This document shows, one piece after another, positions 6,279-7,931 of a DNA stretch of 7,931 nt. Positions within the stretch are counted from its first letter, which is position 1. The number at the start of each line of letters is the position of its first letter. Source of the stretch: Novosphingobium sp. (lineage in GTDB: Bacteria; Pseudomonadota; Alphaproteobacteria; Sphingomonadales; Sphingomonadaceae); assembly GCA_030830245.1 (NCBI GenBank), contig JAURNJ010000315.1:1-7931 (forward strand), written 5' to 3'. The notes beneath the pieces are model-generated. The model was not told the origin of the DNA. It worked only from the letters and a program-made list of their open reading frames with translations, and did no database searches. The position numbers and the translations under genes were made by a program.

Positions 6279-7931
6279 GTGCAGATTTCCGATTTCGACG
6301 CAAGCCCAAATCTCGTTTCGCTGTTCCTGGACCGCGCTGACCACCTCGGCGAGGAGCCGATGCTCTGGGCAAAGCGCGACGGCAAATGGCATTCGATCAG
6401 CTGGGCCGAAGCCGCGCGACAGGTCTGCCTGATCGCTCAAGGCCTGCGCGCCAATGGCCTGAACGCGGGCGACCGCGTGATGCTGGTTTCCGAGAACCGG
6501 CCCGAATGGTGCCTTGCCGACCTTGGCATCATGGCGGCAGGCTGCATCACCGTTCCGGCCTACACCACCAATACCGAGCGCGATCACCTCCATATCCTCA
6601 ACAATTCGGGCGCGCGTGCGGTTATCGTCTCCACCGCGAAGCTCGCCAAGCCGCTGATCGCCGCCCTGGCGCAGAGCGATGCCAGTGAGCTTCTCTTTAC
6701 CATCGAGCCGGTGCCGCACGCTCAGGAAGGCAGCTTTTCCTGGCACGAATGGGACGAGTTGCTCGAAGGCAATGGCGTGGCGGCCCGAAAGGCGGTCGAC
6801 AAACGCCTGGCCGGCATAGGTCGCAGCGATCTTGCCTGCATCATCTACACCAGCGGAACCGGCGGCGCGCCGCGCGGCGTGCGCCAGCATCACGGTGCGA
6901 TCCTGTGCAATGTCGACGGCGCCGCGCGGGCGATCGTCGAGGATTTCGGCTGGGGCAAGGAAGTGTTTCTCTCGTTCCTGCCGCTCAGCCACGCCTACGA
7001 ACACACCGGAGGGCAGTTCCTGCCTATCGGCCTTGGCGCGCAGATCTATTACTCGGAGGGCCTCGAGAAGCTCTCGTCCAACATCGAGGAAGTGCGTCCG
7101 ACGATCATGGTAGTCGTCCCGCGGTTGTTCGAACTGTTGCGCACGCGGATCATCAAGCAGATCGAAAAGCAGGGCAGGCTTCGCGCCACCTTCATGGAGC
7201 TTGCCGTTTCGATCGGCCTGCGCAAGCAGGAGGGCAAGCAGCGCCTGATCGACGCCCCTCTCGATTTCCTGATCGGCAGGGTGCTTCGCCCTAAGATCCA
7301 GGCGAAATTCGGTGGGCGAATCAAGGCGCTGGTCTCGGGCGGCGCACCGCTCAATCCCGAGATCGGCACGTTCTTCGAATCGATGGGCCTGACCCTGCTG
7401 CAAGGATATGGGCAGACCGAAGCCGCGCCTGTCATCAGCTGCAACCGGCCGCGCGATGGCCTCAAGATGGATACGGTCGGCGCGCCCTTGCGCGGGGTTG
7501 AGGTGAAGAGCGCCGAGGACGGCGAGATCCTGGTGCGCGGCGAACTGGTGATGCACGGATACTGGGCAAACGATGCGGAGACGGCCCGCGCACTTCAAGA
7601 CGGCTGGTTGCATACCGGCGACATCGGCCATCTCGACGGGAAGGGCCGCATCGTCATCACCGACCGAAAGAAGGACATGATCGTCAACGACAAGGGCGAC
7701 AATGTCTCCCCGCAGAAGATCCAGTCGATGCTCACGCTCCAGCCGGAAATTGCGCAGGCCATGGTGATCGGCGACAAGCGGCCCTACATCGTCGGCCTGC
7801 TGGTCCCCGACGACGAATGGGCGCGCGACTGGGCCAAGGCGCAGGGCGTGACCGGCGATCGCGCGGATCTGGCCGGGAACGCAGAATTCCGCGCCGCGCT
7901 GCGCGAGGCGGTGGACCGGGTCAATGCGCAA
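6279..7931 (+). CDS. Long-chain acyl-CoA synthetase / AMP-binding protein, FadD15-like (3' end cut)
   Basis: Adenylate-forming enzyme that activates a fatty acid with ATP and transfers it to CoA; cytosolic or peripheral on the membrane. 551 codons are present; relatives have about 600, so the tail with the catalytic A10 lysine is probably outside the window. Motifs: P-loop A3 as YTSGTGGAPRG (190-200), with G for the usual second T of TTG and R for K; LPLSHAYEHTGGQ (234-246), typical of the FadD15/long-chain group; LVSGGAPLNPE (351-361); A5 GYGQTE (376-381); ILVRGELVMHGYW (417-429); A7 LHTGDIG (444-450); and ITDRKKDMIVNDKGDNVSP (460-478), which contains the hinge. The GTG start follows a strong Shine-Dalgarno; upstream ATGs at 6243 and 6255 would add 12 or 8 residues. 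The 71-nt gap after ggt has no terminator, so read-through is possible. Substrate chain length cannot be read from sequence. Confidence 0.93.
   Translation, partial: MQISDFDASPNLVSLFLDRADHLGEEPMLWAKRDGKWHSISWAEAARQVCLIAQGLRANGLNAGDRVMLVSENRPEWCLADLGIMAAGCITVPAYTTNTERDHLHILNNSGARAVIVSTAKLAKPLIAALAQSDASELLFTIEPVPHAQEGSFSWHEWDELLEGNGVAARKAVDKRLAGIGRSDLACIIYTSGTGGAPRGVRQHHGAILCNVDGAARAIVEDFGWGKEVFLSFLPLSHAYEHTGGQFLPIGLGAQIYYSEGLEKLSSNIEEVRPTIMVVVPRLFELLRTRIIKQIEKQGRLRATFMELAVSIGLRKQEGKQRLIDAPLDFLIGRVLRPKIQAKFGGRIKALVSGGAPLNPEIGTFFESMGLTLLQGYGQTEAAPVISCNRPRDGLKMDTVGAPLRGVEVKSAEDGEILVRGELVMHGYWANDAETARALQDGWLHTGDIGHLDGKGRIVITDRKKDMIVNDKGDNVSPQKIQSMLTLQPEIAQAMVIGDKRPYIVGLLVPDDEWARDWAKAQGVTGDRADLAGNAEFRAALREAVDRVNAQ

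Noticed and set aside
6012..7931. A 639-codon open frame on the minus strand opposite ggt's end and the acyl-CoA synthetase
   Set aside because: It mirrors real plus-strand genes with full family motifs. Its translation is Arg/His/Asp-rich low-complexity with no recognisable domain, as expected for antisense frames in GC-rich DNA.
1..7931. Search for CRISPR arrays, tRNA/rRNA genes, insertion sequences, toxin-antitoxin pairs or other defence genes
   Set aside because: No regularly spaced repeats, transposase motifs, terminal inverted repeats or tRNA-like cloverleaf were seen. The DUF559 fold alone is not evidence of a defence system in a SUF operon.

Overview
The window is GC-rich, densely packed bacterial chromosome with no sign of mobile DNA. 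Gene content and protein style suggest an alphaproteobacterium, most likely a sphingomonad or Erythrobacter relative. The reasons are an Rrf2 regulator heading a SUF operon, a DUF559-like gene between sufB and sufC, a class 2 (membrane-type) PyrD, and a FadD15-type acyl-CoA ligase with the TSGTGGAPRG variant of the P-loop. The lineage is inferred from these traits and was not tested.

Left part (1-3086, minus strand): the start of a SUF iron-sulfur cluster assembly operon. In transcription order it holds an Rrf2-family regulator (2643-3086), sufB (1165-2646), a DUF559-fold protein of unknown role (650-1168), and sufC (1-666, cut by the window edge). Consecutive genes overlap by 4, 4 and 17 bp, and sufB, the DUF559-like gene and sufC each have a good Shine-Dalgarno, so they are probably co-transcribed and translationally coupled. 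SufB and SufC form the scaffold/ATPase core. The Rrf2 protein, with a Cys-x7-Cys-x5-Cys cluster, is the likely Fe-S-sensing autoregulator.

Middle (3087-3444, 358 bp, no protein gene): a regulatory intergenic region between divergent units. Next to the SUF operon lie a perfect 17-bp palindrome and an imperfect 12-bp direct repeat, a likely operator and promoter zone. Further up is a strong intrinsic terminator that works only for minus-strand RNA. It is preceded by stem-loops and a TACAAT -10-like element, which together look like an undescribed small RNA of about 115 nt or a terminated leader.

Right part (3445-7931, plus strand): pyrD (quinone-linked dihydroorotate dehydrogenase), then 9 nt later ggt (a lipoprotein gamma-glutamyltransferase with intact catalytic residues), then 71 nt later a long-chain acyl-CoA synthetase/AMP-binding protein starting at a GTG with a strong Shine-Dalgarno and running off the right edge. 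These three are co-directional and could share a transcript, but they serve different pathways (pyrimidine synthesis, glutathione/gamma-glutamyl metabolism, fatty acid activation).

Most of the window is core metabolism. The items most worth follow-up are the degenerate DUF559 protein inside the SUF operon and the candidate small RNA upstream of it.
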